Source: Rachicladosporium sp. CCFEE 5018
Taxonomy: Eukaryota; Ascomycota; Dothideomycetes; Cladosporiales; Cladosporiaceae
Assembly: GCA_002077045.2 (NCBI GenBank)
Contig: KZ111140.1
Location: 1,470,285 to 1,534,284, forward strand
Direction of reading: 5' to 3'
DNA: 64,000 nucleotides
A program made the translations under genes and the position numbers. The notes beneath the pieces are model-generated. The model was given only the letters and a program-made list of their open reading frames with translations, made no database searches and was not told the origin of the DNA. Shown piece after piece: positions 34,437 to 45,188 of this stretch (the first letter of the stretch is position 1; the number at the start of each line of letters is the position of its first letter).

Positions 34437-35185
34437 ATGGCCGCGAAACCTACCCTCCTACCCCTACACGGCGCCTTTCACAATCCCGCCCTTTCGGTCC
34501 CCTGATTGCGTACTACTCCATTCACGGCTACAGCTCCCTCCCCAACGGTCTACCATCAACGCACTCCGCGACCCCCGCGACTTTCGCCAACGATGTCACC
34601 ACAATCCACGCCGCCAACACCGGAGCGCTAGCAGTCAAAAACGTAGTCCTGGTAGCGCACAGCTTCGGCGGCATCACCGGACTGTCTTCGCTCGAGTATC
34701 TGACCCCGGCTGCCCGAAAACATGCAGGCTACGCCATGGCCGTGACGCAAGTATGCCTCATTTCCGCTTTCCTCGGGTTCCGAGGGACGAGCGTACTGGA
34801 GATGCTGGGAGACCGGCTGGTGCCAATCTCTGAGATCCGCGGAGACTGGTGTTGTGTCGGGCCAAAGTCGCCGAGGGAGTACTTCATTCACGACCTTCCT
34901 GCCGAGGAGGCTGAGAAGTGGGCGGCGGTGCTGAAGCCTTGTTCGGTGAATGCTTTCCTGGGCAAGGTCACGCATGAGTGGTGGCGGGAGGCAGCAGTGA
35001 GCTATTTGGTTTGCAAGCAGGACCAGACCAATACGGAGGACTTCCAACGGTGGTCGATCGGTGAGGCGAAGAGGAATGGAGTTGCCTTCAGGGTCGAAAA
35101 GATCGAGAGCAGTCATTGTCCTTTCTTATCGCAAGTTGAGCGGACGGGCGACTTCGTCAGGCGAGGAGTGGGAGGTGATGTGTAG
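34437..35185 (+). pseudogene. Alpha/beta-hydrolase pseudogene, block A
   Basis: ATG 34437 opens MAAKPTLLPLHGAFHNPAL, the usual start of short fungal alpha/beta hydrolases. It then meets TGA at 34503-34505. One base off, the frame continues GPLIAYYSIHGY, then STHSATPATFANDV, NVVLVAHSFGGI with the nucleophile Ser, and a C-terminal SSHCPFLSQVERTGDF with the likely catalytic His, ending at 35185. A single-base frameshift between about 34490 and 34503 explains the break. The same break is present at the same place in block B. No intron fits such a short jump. The long open frame from 34328 begins with GTG and is not a plausible start. Confidence 0.75.
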
Positions 35186-35228
35186 CTAGCTTTGAGCGTG
35201 TCGTACATTATTGGACTTCATCGATTGC

Positions 35229-35888
35229 TCAAGGCGCCTCACCCATGCTTCTCACATATCTCGGCGACATGCCTTCTTCATCGTCGCTCCGTGGCTCATA
35301 CGCGGGTGGAGGTGTCCTGGCTCTACCGGGCGCGAATAAGACAGTGTCGTACGAAGGCGGTGCCTCAACGACCATATCCGTGACAGCTCTGCGTAGATGT
35401 ATGGGTCGCTGTGCGGCATTTGCGGCCGATACACCATCAAAGTCCCTCACCCACTGACTGACCGCAGGTGTACCTGGATTTGGTGCGCTGCTCATCTGCG
35501 GCGCAGCTGCAGATGAGCCCTCCCCAATGAACTGCCTTCTGCGTTCCTCGGCCGCCTCCTCAGCAGCCTCTTGCTCCTTGTCATGCGCCACTTCTGCGTC
35601 AACACTGCTCTGACTCTCGTCACTATTCCTCCTACGTCGAATAAACTGAGACATCCATCTATTGCGCTCGAACTCCTCCATCGCAAGGAACCTGACCCAC
35701 TCACTCGAGCTGAGCTCATCGGGCTCGATGTCGCGAATGCGCAGCTGCGATGCTGCTAGGTGGCGACGCGCGATGGAAAGAGGCCGGTTTGTGTAGGCCT
35801 CTACCTGGAGTGCGCCAAACCCACCGTTGCGGATGGCAGGGGTATTGTACATGGCCGGTCGCGCCGGGCGAGCTCTTGGGGCAGGCAT
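35229..35888 (-). CDS. Conserved protein with two PPxY motifs, block A
   Basis: Single exon, 219 residues. I recognise no enzyme domain. The N-terminal ~85 residues are well ordered in composition (PLSIARRHLAASQLRIRDIEPDELSSSEWVRFLAMEEFERNRWM). A charged segment rich in Glu, Ala and Arg at about 100-118 is probably helical. The C-terminal part has PPSY at 177-180 and PPAY at 194-197. Such motifs bind WW domains of Rsp5/Nedd4-type ubiquitin ligases. The block B copy differs at only two residues while the DNA differs at dozens of sites, nearly all silent. That is strong evidence of a real gene under purifying selection. A role as a ubiquitin-ligase adaptor or substrate is inference. Confidence 0.8.
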   Translation of the reverse strand: MPAPRARPARPAMYNTPAIRNGGFGALQVEAYTNRPLSIARRHLAASQLRIRDIEPDELSSSEWVRFLAMEEFERNRWMSQFIRRRRNSDESQSSVDAEVAHDKEQEAAEEAAEERRRQFIGEGSSAAAPQMSSAPNPGTPAVSQWVRDFDGVSAANAAQRPIHLRRAVTDMVVEAPPSYDTVLFAPGRARTPPPAYEPRSDDEEGMSPRYVRSMGEAP

Positions 35889-36802
35889 GCTTGCTTCCGC
35901 CTGGCCGTATGTCAGATCGGTAGGAGTGTCTCGTGACCTCTATGCGGTTCCTGTGTATGCGCCGCCGGTTTGTCTTGGTGGTTTCGCCGTTCCAAAAGTG
36001 GGAGAGGTCGGGTTTTGACTAGATGGGACAGATGCCGGGAATTCAGCTGAGCAAGCCAAGCGCCAGGCTTACGACGATAGTAGATGAGTCTCAAGCTAAT
36101 GGCGACGCCGCGGACGAAGGTGGACCAGGAAGTGGAGTTGGCGTGCGTTACCAGAACGACGGACAGGTGGACTGCAGGAGCCCCTCCACACTGTCTGCGG
36201 TGCTACACTTGGCGGTACCAGTGCTGATGTATAACTAAGTCGATGAGAGAGCTTACTCGTGGCTATCATTGGCCGTATATACGTCGTCAAGGAGGCGTAT
36301 ATCCGCTCAACCAGCTCATTCACCACTGTGAGATCTGTGACCGTCCTTCAACCCTGTGGCCCTTTCAATCGTCGAGTCGCATAACCAAGGGTAAAGGTTG
36401 ATAGAGCGATGCGGCCAAGACCAAAGGTGAGCCGAAGAAGCGGGGCTGGGCGTTGGTGATGGTGACATAATCGAGGTACCGACAGCCTATTCGTTCGGAT
36501 CAATGCCGTCTTGCTTCTGCCGTCGCCCTTCGAATTTGAGACCCAGCTTTCGAGTCGCAGTATCAGGCACGATGAGGGTCACGAGGTGTCGATTGTCTTC
36601 GCTAGGAAAGTGGGAGTGCATAGCGGCTGAAGTAATCCGCCCTAGTGCCCGGCTGGCATGAAATCGCGCAGCATGATGATCGACTATATTCACGTTTCAT
36701 GAGGAAGGGCCGAAGGGCGCATCACAAGAGAGTGATGACTCTAGGAGGTATGGCAACACGAACGCATTACTTGGTATCCGATGATCTCGGGCTCAAGGGA
36801 AC
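35889..36802. other. Intergenic, PPxY gene promoter and thiolase 3' region, block A
   Basis: No gene is seen. Closely similar to 59133-60047. Confidence 0.5.
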
Positions 36803-38294
36803 CTACAACCGCGCCTGCAACTTCTCCATCGTGTCACCCAACGCATAGTCACTTCTGTGCGTCCGACTCCTGACCTTCTCAGTATCCGCCACACTAGGAT
36901 GCTTCGCTTCCGTGGCCGGATTGTAGTCGAACGCGGAAGCTTTCGTGATCTCAGCATCAGACAGCTGCCGGTTTGCCTTGCCATCCGCACGCTTGTACAC
37001 GTTGATGACCACCGCGCCACCTAGCCCAAGGTTGTGCTGCAGTGCCACATCAGCGTCAACATGTCGATTGTTTGCCCAACCTCGAAGCTGCCAGGTAAGC
37101 TCAGCGCACTGCGCCAGGCCAGTAGCGCCGAGTGGATGGCCTTTTGAGATCAGTCCGCCAGATGGGTTCACGATCGGCCCTTTGCCACCATACGTGATAT
37201 CGCCTCGTCGCACCATCTCGTGGGCCTTGCCTTGCTCTGAGAAACCGAGTCCCTCAAGCAATATCAACTCGTTAGCACTGAAGCAGTCATGCAGTTCGCA
37301 GACCTTGATATCGCTCGGCGATACACCAGCTTCCTTCATCGCAGCCTGCGCAGCCCTCTTCGTCATGTCGTAGCCCACGAGATCCATTGCGCTCCGCGAG
37401 AAGAGCGCTGGGGTGTCTGTCATGAGCGACTGCCCGGCCATCAGGATCGCTTGGTTCCGGAGGTCAGGACGAGAGTCTAGGAACTTCTGCGAGACTATCA
37501 CGGCTGCACCTGCGCCGTCGGATGTTGGACTGCATTGCAACTTCGTAAGGGGCGCGTGGATCATAGGAGAGTCCATGATCTCTTTGAGACTGTACTTCTG
37601 CCGAAATTGGGCGTATGGGTTTCGTTGCGAGTGCTCATGAGAGATGCGCGCGATTTCAGCGAAGTCTGCTGCTTTTGCTCCATATCTGCAGGAATGTCAG
37701 TGCTTGAGCTCCCGGATGTAGATGGCAAGGTCATACTTCTCCATGTACTCCCTCCCTGCGTTAGCGAAGTACTGCGCATTGCGAGGACTGCCGTGCTTTC
37801 CTCGAGTCTCCTCCATGAGCGCCGTACTCAGGCCCATCGGACTAGGTCGATCGCTCCAGACACTCTTGATACTGCCTGGACTCATCTGCTCGAAGCCGAT
37901 GACTAGTACGACGTCCGCTGCACCGCTCCCTACAAGCGTTCGAGCCATGTGTAGTCCTGTATAACTTGTCAGAGAAGTTACCAGGGCAGGTCGCATGCCG
38001 CGGAGAGGTTGAAGAATGCTTACCAGTGCTTCCTGTAGCACAAGCATTGTTAGTGTTCCACACCGGAATTCCCGTCATGCCGAATTGATAGAAGATTCGC
38101 TGTCCGCTGGTCGTGTCGCCATAACAGTAGCAAGCAACGCCTTGGTTCACATCATCGTAGTTCAGGCCTGCATCTAGGAGCGCCTTGACACCGGCTTCGA
38201 AACCAAGTTCGGGATACTCTCGTGATCGTCGCGGCTTGATGAAGGGTGTGAGGCCAACGCCGACGATGTAGGCTGGGGATTTTGGGGAAGTCAT
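36803..38294 (-). CDS. SCPx-type thiolase / acetyl-CoA acyltransferase-like, block A
   Basis: Three exons: 38024-38294, 37737-37956 and 36803-37685, with introns of 67 and 51 bp. The product is 457 residues. The N-terminal nucleophile motif is NNACATGS with Cys 85. Later come HDCFSANELILLEGLG, NPSGGLISKGHPLGATG and HNLGLGGAVVINVYKR, as in sterol-carrier-protein-x thiolases. These cleave branched or bulky 3-oxoacyl-CoAs in peroxisomal beta-oxidation. The C-terminus is ARL, which fits the PTS1 consensus, so peroxisomal location is likely. The second splice, donor GTATGA inside GAGAAG, restores EKYGAKAADFAEIARISHEHS. The copy at 60048 has identical exon lengths. Confidence 0.92.
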
Positions 38295-40454
38295 TATGAT
38301 GCGGTGGAATGGGAAGTTGAGACGGAGATAGGGTGAGCTGGATGATCTGAATGAGACAGTGTAGAATGTAAAGCTGCGGGTGCGATTTTTAGAGCGTTGA
38401 TATTCAGATACCTAGCTGGGTGTGGTGCAACATGTTGTGTTGGTACTTAGGTACGAGCTTCTACTACCGCCCCGCTTCGTCAGATCCGAGGATGTACACT
38501 CCACTCAGAATCTGATGAAGAAACACATACATGTAGCTCCTTGACCCTACAGTAGTATGCTGCACGTAATAAACGATAAGCCACGTCAGAATGGCGACAG
38601 GGAAGTAATCGTGGTTTCGCGTGAGGTGTGCACATTGCCTCCGCTCCGTGGAGAGCATCGCGGTGCATGCGCCGTCGTCGCATTGCCCGCGACTGCAGTG
38701 ATTTCCATCACCACACCAGTGAGAGATCAATGAGTGCCGGTCTCTCGGCGTAGACCACGTTGCTTCCTGTGTGAGAAGAGATGTCGCGGTGGTCATGATG
38801 ACTGTAACACGGTCCTCGTCAGCGAGTCCATAATGATCTCCAGACTTGCCCAGACTATTCTCAGTTGGGCGAGCATCGCTTCCAGTGTTGCGCTTCTGTC
38901 AAGTTCTTGAACAGGCTTCAGGCGCAGGGTGTAACAATCCCTGATGATTTGCGTCGCAACATCTGCCTCGGAGAGCACCGCTGCGACATCCTACGCCTGA
39001 TCTGGGCGAGGAGAAAATCGCATCATACCAGCCTCGCAGAAAGGAAACTGTTCTCCGTCGATATGAAACATCCAGACGCCAAAGAAAGACGACTAAAATA
39101 GCTTGCAGATTAGCTAGAGTTCTCCTCTGTATCGGGAGTCGAGACCAATTTTCCCCAAGCCAGAGATCGGAAGATGAGCAAGTCCAAGTACCTATTTGGG
39201 GACATTTCCATCTCTATTGCTCCTGCGAGGTAAAAATAGATCTGCCGGGGCGATATCCCACGCGACGTGACTGGGATCTGTGCAACCAGACCTCGACAGC
39301 ATTGCTCGCCTCTGGGGAATTGTTATGGCGCGTTTCAGAATTGCCGCTGCGCCTGTAGTTTGAACCAAGCCAGGCGCGGTCGTCATTCGAAGTATAATGT
39401 CTACAGGGCAGTGCATAAGGATTGTAGGCGCTGTGAGGTGGCTGAATTCTCTGGGCGAGGTCTCGATATCTCGGACTGCGCAGTGTGTTACAGCGAGCCA
39501 CAGCAAGAGCGAGATTACAGGAGAGATGGGGCACCATACCACAGCCGCGCAGAGATCTTGGTGAGCATATCGTCAGCGATGTATTACGCGGTCGTGGTCA
39601 GACGGCAGAACTTCCATGCATATGCAGTCGCGGAGTCTCCCGCAATACACATCGGCTCGACCTTCGCAGGAGCCGAAGCCTGTGCTACCATCGATATTCA
39701 TTCGCCGACTTCACGTCCCCACCACACTAGCAACATACTATAACGGTTCTTGCAGGGCATGCCACATCAGACCGGGCCATGCAGTCTGCCACACCCGCCC
39801 CGTTAGCAACGCGCGAGCAGGCTTCATGCAAGCCGCGGCGGCTATCTTACATCACGCTAGACCCGATGACATGAGAGGCATCGCCCTCAGCCCTAAGCGA
39901 ACGAATGGAGATCTCATCTTACGCCTCTTGGTACCAATTTCCCACGCACAGATGCTCACTCTAATCATCCTCCCCATGCGCGTCGGTGCGGCTCTGCCCT
40001 TTGTAACGGGTCGGCAGCGCCCCAAAATACATCCTTCTACCTTACAGCCTACTTTACACTTCATATGCTAAGCCTTCGTGCATGATGCCCCGTGCACTGC
40101 GAAAGTAGAGCACTTCACGCATGCGAATAGCTGCTATTGCTAGCACTGCGCAGCATGAGCTTTGACGGGCTTCGAGCAGATCCTACATAGGACCAACATG
40201 TCCTGCCTCAGTGCCGCATTCGAAGGCCCCCGTCCGCTGCTATTGATCCATCTCGACTGTGCCTGGCAGTGAGTGTTGGAAGGGTATTGCGACATCTGCT
40301 TGCTATCTCTTTGGTCAGCCTACATCTTACAACAAGGGCAACAACAATATCATCGTCAGATCTCCTCGTCACTTCCTCCCGCTCGAATGGTGGCCGCCAC
40401 CAACATCACTCTTTCCTATCTCCTTGGCTCGTTGTCATTGTCATCTTCATAGCG
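38295..40454. other. Divergent intergenic region, thiolase / Myb-like gene, block A
   Basis: About 2.2 kb without a recognised gene. It is colinear with block B 61540-63708. The part 39740-40454 is unusually well conserved between copies, with very few differences, and directly precedes the Myb-like gene. Confidence 0.55.
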
Positions 40455-41639
40455 ATGTCGCCTAATCAAGTTTACGCCACGGTGCCAACGCCCGATCAGA
40501 TGTGTGGGGATATTGTTAACGGCGTCGTTGGTACTGACTGGTATACTCCGAGTACTGTCAGTATTGTCACCTTCGACGACGGATCTGACCACATCGCTGA
40601 CTCCATCTTACAGTTCCCTTTCGACCAAAACAACTATCTCACCCCATTCCCCACATCAACGATTGAGACCTCTCCATGGCCACTATACAGACAAGCACCC
40701 ATACCACACGGCACTGTTCCCAGCAATGCCGAACAAGTACAATCGGGTTACTACCAACAGCAAGCGCACAGTTCCAATGCTCCTGGCCGGCCGAGAAGCA
40801 GTCCGAGCACGTTCGGACCTTCACCAGACCACATAGCATGGAGTCCCTCCTCCACAGGTCTCGGCATCGAGTACACAAATGCAGCCACAATGCCAACACC
40901 AGTGACCTCCACCTTCCCACCATCGGTCTTCCAATACCCAAACGAAAGTCCCGAGTACACCACTTCCTCGCCTCCAGAGCTCCAGCAACCTCAACCGTGC
41001 CGGCCATACGCTAGCATCGCGCCCAGTCCATCAACGCTGAACGCCACGACATTGAACATCAACAACAAACGCAGCTTCAACCCTGATGACACATCCGGCC
41101 CTACGACACCTGACGCACTTCCTACGTCTTCCAAGCGCCGAAAACGAACATCCTCAGTAGCCTCCTCAGCCGATATGTCTGAAGATGACCGATTCCTTCT
41201 CCAACTCAAAGAGACAGAGTCCTTGCCATGGAAGGAAATCGCCTCACGCTTCCACACCGACAGAGGAAAGCCGTTTCAAGTCGCGGCACTGCAGATGCGG
41301 TACAAGCGGTTACGAGAGAAGTTCAGGGTGTGGGAGGAGAGAGATGCGAGAGCGCTGAAGATGGCGCACGAGTACTGGGAGAAGTTCAAGTGGGACATCA
41401 TTGGGACGAAGGTATGTTGTCGTCACCAGTCGGACATGACCACCGCAAGTTACTAACTATCACCTCAGATGCTCGACTTCGGACTCACCGAGCGATGGCC
41501 TGCTCGTAGCTGTGCACGAAAGTGGCAGGAGTTGGAGTATCTCGCACCCTCCGCCGTGCGGCCGATGACGACCGCACAGTACTCGAGCACAGTCGACGCG
41601 CCAGTACACTTTGCATATGCATGGCAGCCGCTCCCATGA
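40455..41639 (+). CDS. Myb/SANT-like DNA-binding protein
   Basis: Exons 40455-41411 and 41469-41639 give 375 residues. The 57-bp intron has GTATGT, a perfect ACTAAC branch site and CAG. The first ~230 residues are Ser/Pro/Thr-rich and low complexity. A basic KRRKRT stretch that may be a nuclear signal comes next. Then a Myb/SANT-like helix set follows: SEDDRFLLQLKETESLPWKEIASRF, then VAALQMRYKRLREKF. The C-terminus is short. It is probably a nuclear transcription regulator; targets are unknown. The open frame extends upstream from a GTG, so MSPNQVYA at 40455 is the chosen start. Block B holds the first 292 bases at the window edge. Confidence 0.82.
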
Positions 41640-42009
41640 GAGGTGGTTTGTACGACACTTGATCATCTTCGTTGAGCACACTTGGTGCTGGAGGCGACTT
41701 GTACAGATATGGGAATTGACGACACTGCTTTCTGATGATACCCCCTGCCGCTCGCTTCTGGGATATGGCGGATGTTTGCTTGTACTTGTTGCATTGGGAT
41801 CACGGCCTGGACGGACGGGAAGCGGTATCACTCAGGCACCATTACTTTCGAATATGTAAAGATACGTATAGACATCCCAGTTGAACATACACATCCTTGT
41901 TCGCGTTGCTTCCCAAGCCCCACTTTTCGTCCCTTTCACGTCACGTCCGACTTCGGCTTCAATCGGCACAACTTCTCGTAATTTGTCTATACACAGGCAT
42001 TGGACCCCA
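41640..42009. other. Intergenic, RidA promoter
   Basis: No gene is seen in these 370 bases. The stretch before 42010 is pyrimidine-rich. Confidence 0.45.
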
Positions 42010-42750
42010 ATGAATCGCGCACTACCTTCAAGACTCATACCAACCGTAGTACGAATCTCCTTCACTTCACGTAGTACTACTCAGCAGACAGAACGCTTCG
42101 CATCAGCCAGTAACCTCACCCACTCCAATTTACACCAGATCCGCAAAATGAGCGACATCAAGCATATCTCCAGCCGACGTGCTGCTCAACGTAGGTGACT
42201 CGCTGATACTACCGTTTGATACTGCCGTTTCCTCTTATAGATGCTGACTCCTATCACCAGCCGTCGCACCCTACGTAAGTACTAGCGCTGTCGCATCTCC
42301 CATTCTAGTCTTCGACTCACTGGAGCCATGCGCTGACTTCAGGGCAGACCCAAGCCATAGCAGCTGCGGGCCAGATCTTCGTCTCTGGCCAAATCCCCGC
42401 AGATGCCCAAGGCAATCTTGTCGAGGGCAGCATCGCAGATAAGACTAAGGCTTGCTGCGAAGCGCTCAAGAACATTCTCGAGGATGCTGGGAGTGGCATT
42501 CATCGAGTCGTCAAGGTAGGTGTCAGCTGACAGTCCACGTAGCTTCACGCTCGAGAATATATCACAGCAGGTGCTGACGGCATCATAGACCACGGTGTTC
42601 ATCACGACCATGGATAATTTTGCTGAGATGAATGGAGTGTACGGTGAGTACTTCAAGCACAAGCCCGCGAGGAGCTGTGTGGCTGTGAAGGAGCTACCCA
42701 AGGGCGTGCCAGTCGAGATCGAGTGCGTGGCGCTTCAGGGTAGTGGTTGA
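42010..42750 (+). CDS. RidA/YjgF/Mmf1 family enamine/imine deaminase, mitochondrial form
   Basis: Four exons: 42010-42190, 42261-42274, 42348-42515 and 42589-42750, giving 174 residues. The second exon is only 14 bp. The mature part reads QPVAPY, TQAIAAAGQIFVSGQIP, then TTVFITTMDNFAEMNGVYGEYF and KPARSCVAVKELPKGVPVEIECVAL, including the conserved Arg of the active site. RidA proteins hydrolyse reactive enamines made by PLP enzymes. Upstream of an internal Met (42148), the frame from ATG 42010 adds 46 residues rich in Arg, Ser and Thr (MNRALPSRLIPTVVRISFTSRS), a good mitochondrial presequence. An alternative cytosolic product from 42148 is possible. Confidence 0.88.
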
Positions 42751-42875
42751 GCTCAAGGACTGCCCGTAATGTTCATACTACATACATCGCATGGGTATCT
42801 CAATGCTAATGCCGCAACGCTTGGTCAAATTCCAGCCTCTCACGAATATCTCATGATCATAACTCGTCAGTACAG

Positions 42876-43891
42876 CTACCCTTGCACGCCCTCAACCAAC
42901 TCGTCCAGATCCTCGATCGGGTAGGTCAAGATAGCCGCAACGCCACTTAAGTCCTCCAATTTCTTCCCGCTCTCATGCATGCTGCTCAGTATCTTCACAT
43001 CGCCGCCCGCCTCCTTCACCGAGTCCACCAGCTTCACCCACCGCTTCCTCACTTCGATCTCCTGACTTCGGAACAAAGAGTTCGATATCAACAATACGCC
43101 TCCACCTTTGCCAATCGCCCCCTGTTCTGCAGCAGCTTCAACCTCCTTGGGTCCATACCAAGCCTTAGGATCGTCCTTTCGAAGCATATCGAGGAACGTG
43201 TCCATGTACTGCGATTCGGCCGAGAAACGCGCATCGGTGACGGATTTGGTCACCCCTTGTGACTTCAGGACTTCGGCAAGTGCGTGCACGTGCGCGGATG
43301 CAGCATGTGCAACTGTGGTCTTCACGAGCAAGGGCTTAAGTTTCTTGTCCCCTTCTGCCTTGGCCTTGAAGAACTTCTGGAACTCCGACGCCGTGAAGCC
43401 AGGGCTCGCCAATAGGATTGGCTTCGGATCTGCCAGGTCAATTTGTCGTAGTAGCGAGTCGTACACGCGCTGATAGAACTTCTTAAGCTTCGTATCGTGA
43501 TCCGTGCTCCCAGGGCGCTTCTTCGGCATATTAGTCTCGATCTGCTGACGCAATATCGTCTGGTGTGATGTCACGAGACATATATTCGCCAATCCCTCGT
43601 TTAAGAGCACAGCCCACATCTGCGCCTTGGCATCTTCATTGATACTCTCCTTGAGTGTATCCAGTGCCACGGAATCCCATCCACCCGTTTTCTCGAGAGT
43701 AAACTCCCTATTTAACTCCAGATCGAGGGTATGGAAGGATCCGAGTTTCACGTGCTTGTTCTCTTCGGACACACGGCCGGACACGTGCAGCTGGGATGCA
43801 TGTGAATCGAAGTCCAGCTTGGTGACCGTGATCGTGAGTGTCGTGCGCACGCGGTGGGTGCTTGTGCTTCCGGAGAGTGACTCGGTGGCTA
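42876..43891 (-). CDS. DOM34: Dom34/Pelota, 5' end lost in the assembly gap
   Basis: Open from the N gap down to 42876, about 338 residues. The family is clear from RVRTTLTITVTKLDFDSHASQLHVSGRVSEENKHVKLG, LANICLVTSHQTILRQQIE, ILLASPGFTASEF and KAWYGPKEVEAAAEQGAIG. Dom34 with Hbs1 rescues stalled ribosomes in no-go and nonstop mRNA decay. Roughly the first 50-60 residues are missing because the contig ends here. This is an assembly break rather than a biological truncation. Confidence 0.92.
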
Positions 43892-43991
43892 NNNNNNNNN
43901 NNNNNNNNNNNNNNNNNNNNNNNNNNNNNNNNNNNNNNNNNNNNNNNNNNNNNNNNNNNNNNNNNNNNNNNNNNNNNNNNNNNNNNNNNNN
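43892..43991. other. Assembly gap, exactly 100 N
   Basis: A run of 100 N, the conventional placeholder for a gap of unknown size. Both flanks end inside coding sequence, Dom34 on the left and the glutaminase on the right. Confidence 0.99.
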
Positions 43992-45188
43992 AGGTAGTCC
44001 TGACCGCCTGCCGCCACAGCATCGGCGGTCACTTTGCTGTCCAGGTTGACACAGCCGTTGTAGACGTCGCGGAAGTTGCCATAGAAGGCAGATAGAGCGT
44101 CGAGGTCGTTGGCGTACTGCGTGGCCCAGAGACTCTGCACTGGCTGCACGCCGTTACCAGTGCCATCGAACTGGATACTATCTCGTTGTGAGAGGAACAG
44201 GGAGAAGACCGAGTTCACTGCATTAGTGCGGACAGATCCGTAATCGACGCTTAGGCCAAACACGGGGTAGCGGTCGTTGATAGCGCGAAAGTTGGGATCG
44301 GCCAAGTTGTCGAGTGCTCCAGTAGAAGTGAACTTGCTGCGAACGTCACCATCTGCGCCAGACATGTGAGTGAGACCATTGCTGTTGGACACGGCATAAT
44401 ACCACTCGCCCCATTCGGCCTGATCGGCGACCTCAGAGTATGCTGCTTGGACGCTGCGGGCAAAGTGGTGGTATGCTACGTTACCACTGGTGCCATAGTC
44501 CCATCTGACAGTCTGAGAACGATCTCCTGAAGCCCATTCTGTGCAATGTCAGTGACTGTTTCCTTATGGTAGATCATGGGTGACTGACCAGCTGAGACAT
44601 CGGTGTAGACTTGAACGTCGTGCTGATTGCCATCGGTGGATTTGACATTAACTGCCATGTAAGAGATCGGCGCACTCTGGGCGATCAAGTCGTTCGGCGT
44701 TACTGGTGATAGAAAGACGACTTCCAGCGAGACCTTGCCACCAACGTCGAAACCGAAGATCGATCGCGTTGACGTGTAGGCGGCTGACGTCTGCTTGGCG
44801 ACTTCAGGCAGAGGATTCGGATTGCCCATGAAGGTGTACGTAGTGTTGTCGACTCGGATCAGCCCAGTCCAACCGGTGACAGCGCCGCTAGTCGTACATT
44901 AGTATAAGTCGTAACCATTGCAGGAGACGATCGACCTACGTCCAAAAGCTTGGCCATTGGCCTGCCAAGTAGCCACCGTTGCCGCCATCGCTGCCGGCCC
45001 TCTGCCATGCTACAGTTCTGTTAGTGGCATAGTAGATTGTTGGAAGCTCGCTGGATCTTACTGCTGATATAGGGAGACCTGACGGCCAGAGGTATAGCTG
45101 GCGGTCTGGTCGGCCCAAAGCTGGATTGAGCCGTAGCAAAGGCCGCCGCAAGAGAGACTAGTTGAGTCAACTTCGCGAGTGACAACAT
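43992..45188 (-). CDS. Glutaminase A-like protein, block B copy, 3' part missing
   Basis: Exons 45062-45188, 44940-45009, 44589-44887 and 44538 into the gap at 43992, at the same offsets as block A. It keeps the signal peptide and the N-terminal domains and stops in the N gap after QDY. About 355 residues present in copy A are missing. Exon sequence is almost identical to copy A, with a few substitutions. It appears intact as far as it goes. Confidence 0.9.

Larger units (their letters stand above)
20022..40746 (+). repeat. Block A of a ~20 kb head-to-tail repeat
   Basis: Bases 20022-40746 pair colinearly with 43992-64000. Gene order and strand are the same in both. Identity varies from essentially complete over hundreds of bases to poorly alignable in one island. 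The pairing at the left edge is exact: the first bases after the N gap match 20022 onward at a constant offset of 23970 through the glutaminase gene. Block A itself continues past 40746 to the gap; block B runs off the window. Confidence 0.95.

Noticed and set aside
34328..34490. N-terminal extension of the alpha/beta hydrolase frame from 34328
   Set aside because: The start is GTG and the extension does not resemble the family, whose true start is the ATG at 34437 in another frame.
39616..40071. 151-codon frame with ATG, same length in both blocks
   Set aside because: Nearly all differences between the copies are amino-acid changing, which argues against coding; the DNA is simply well conserved.
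43838..44392. Open frames running through the N gap
   Set aside because: They are created by treating N as open sequence. The two sides belong to different genes.
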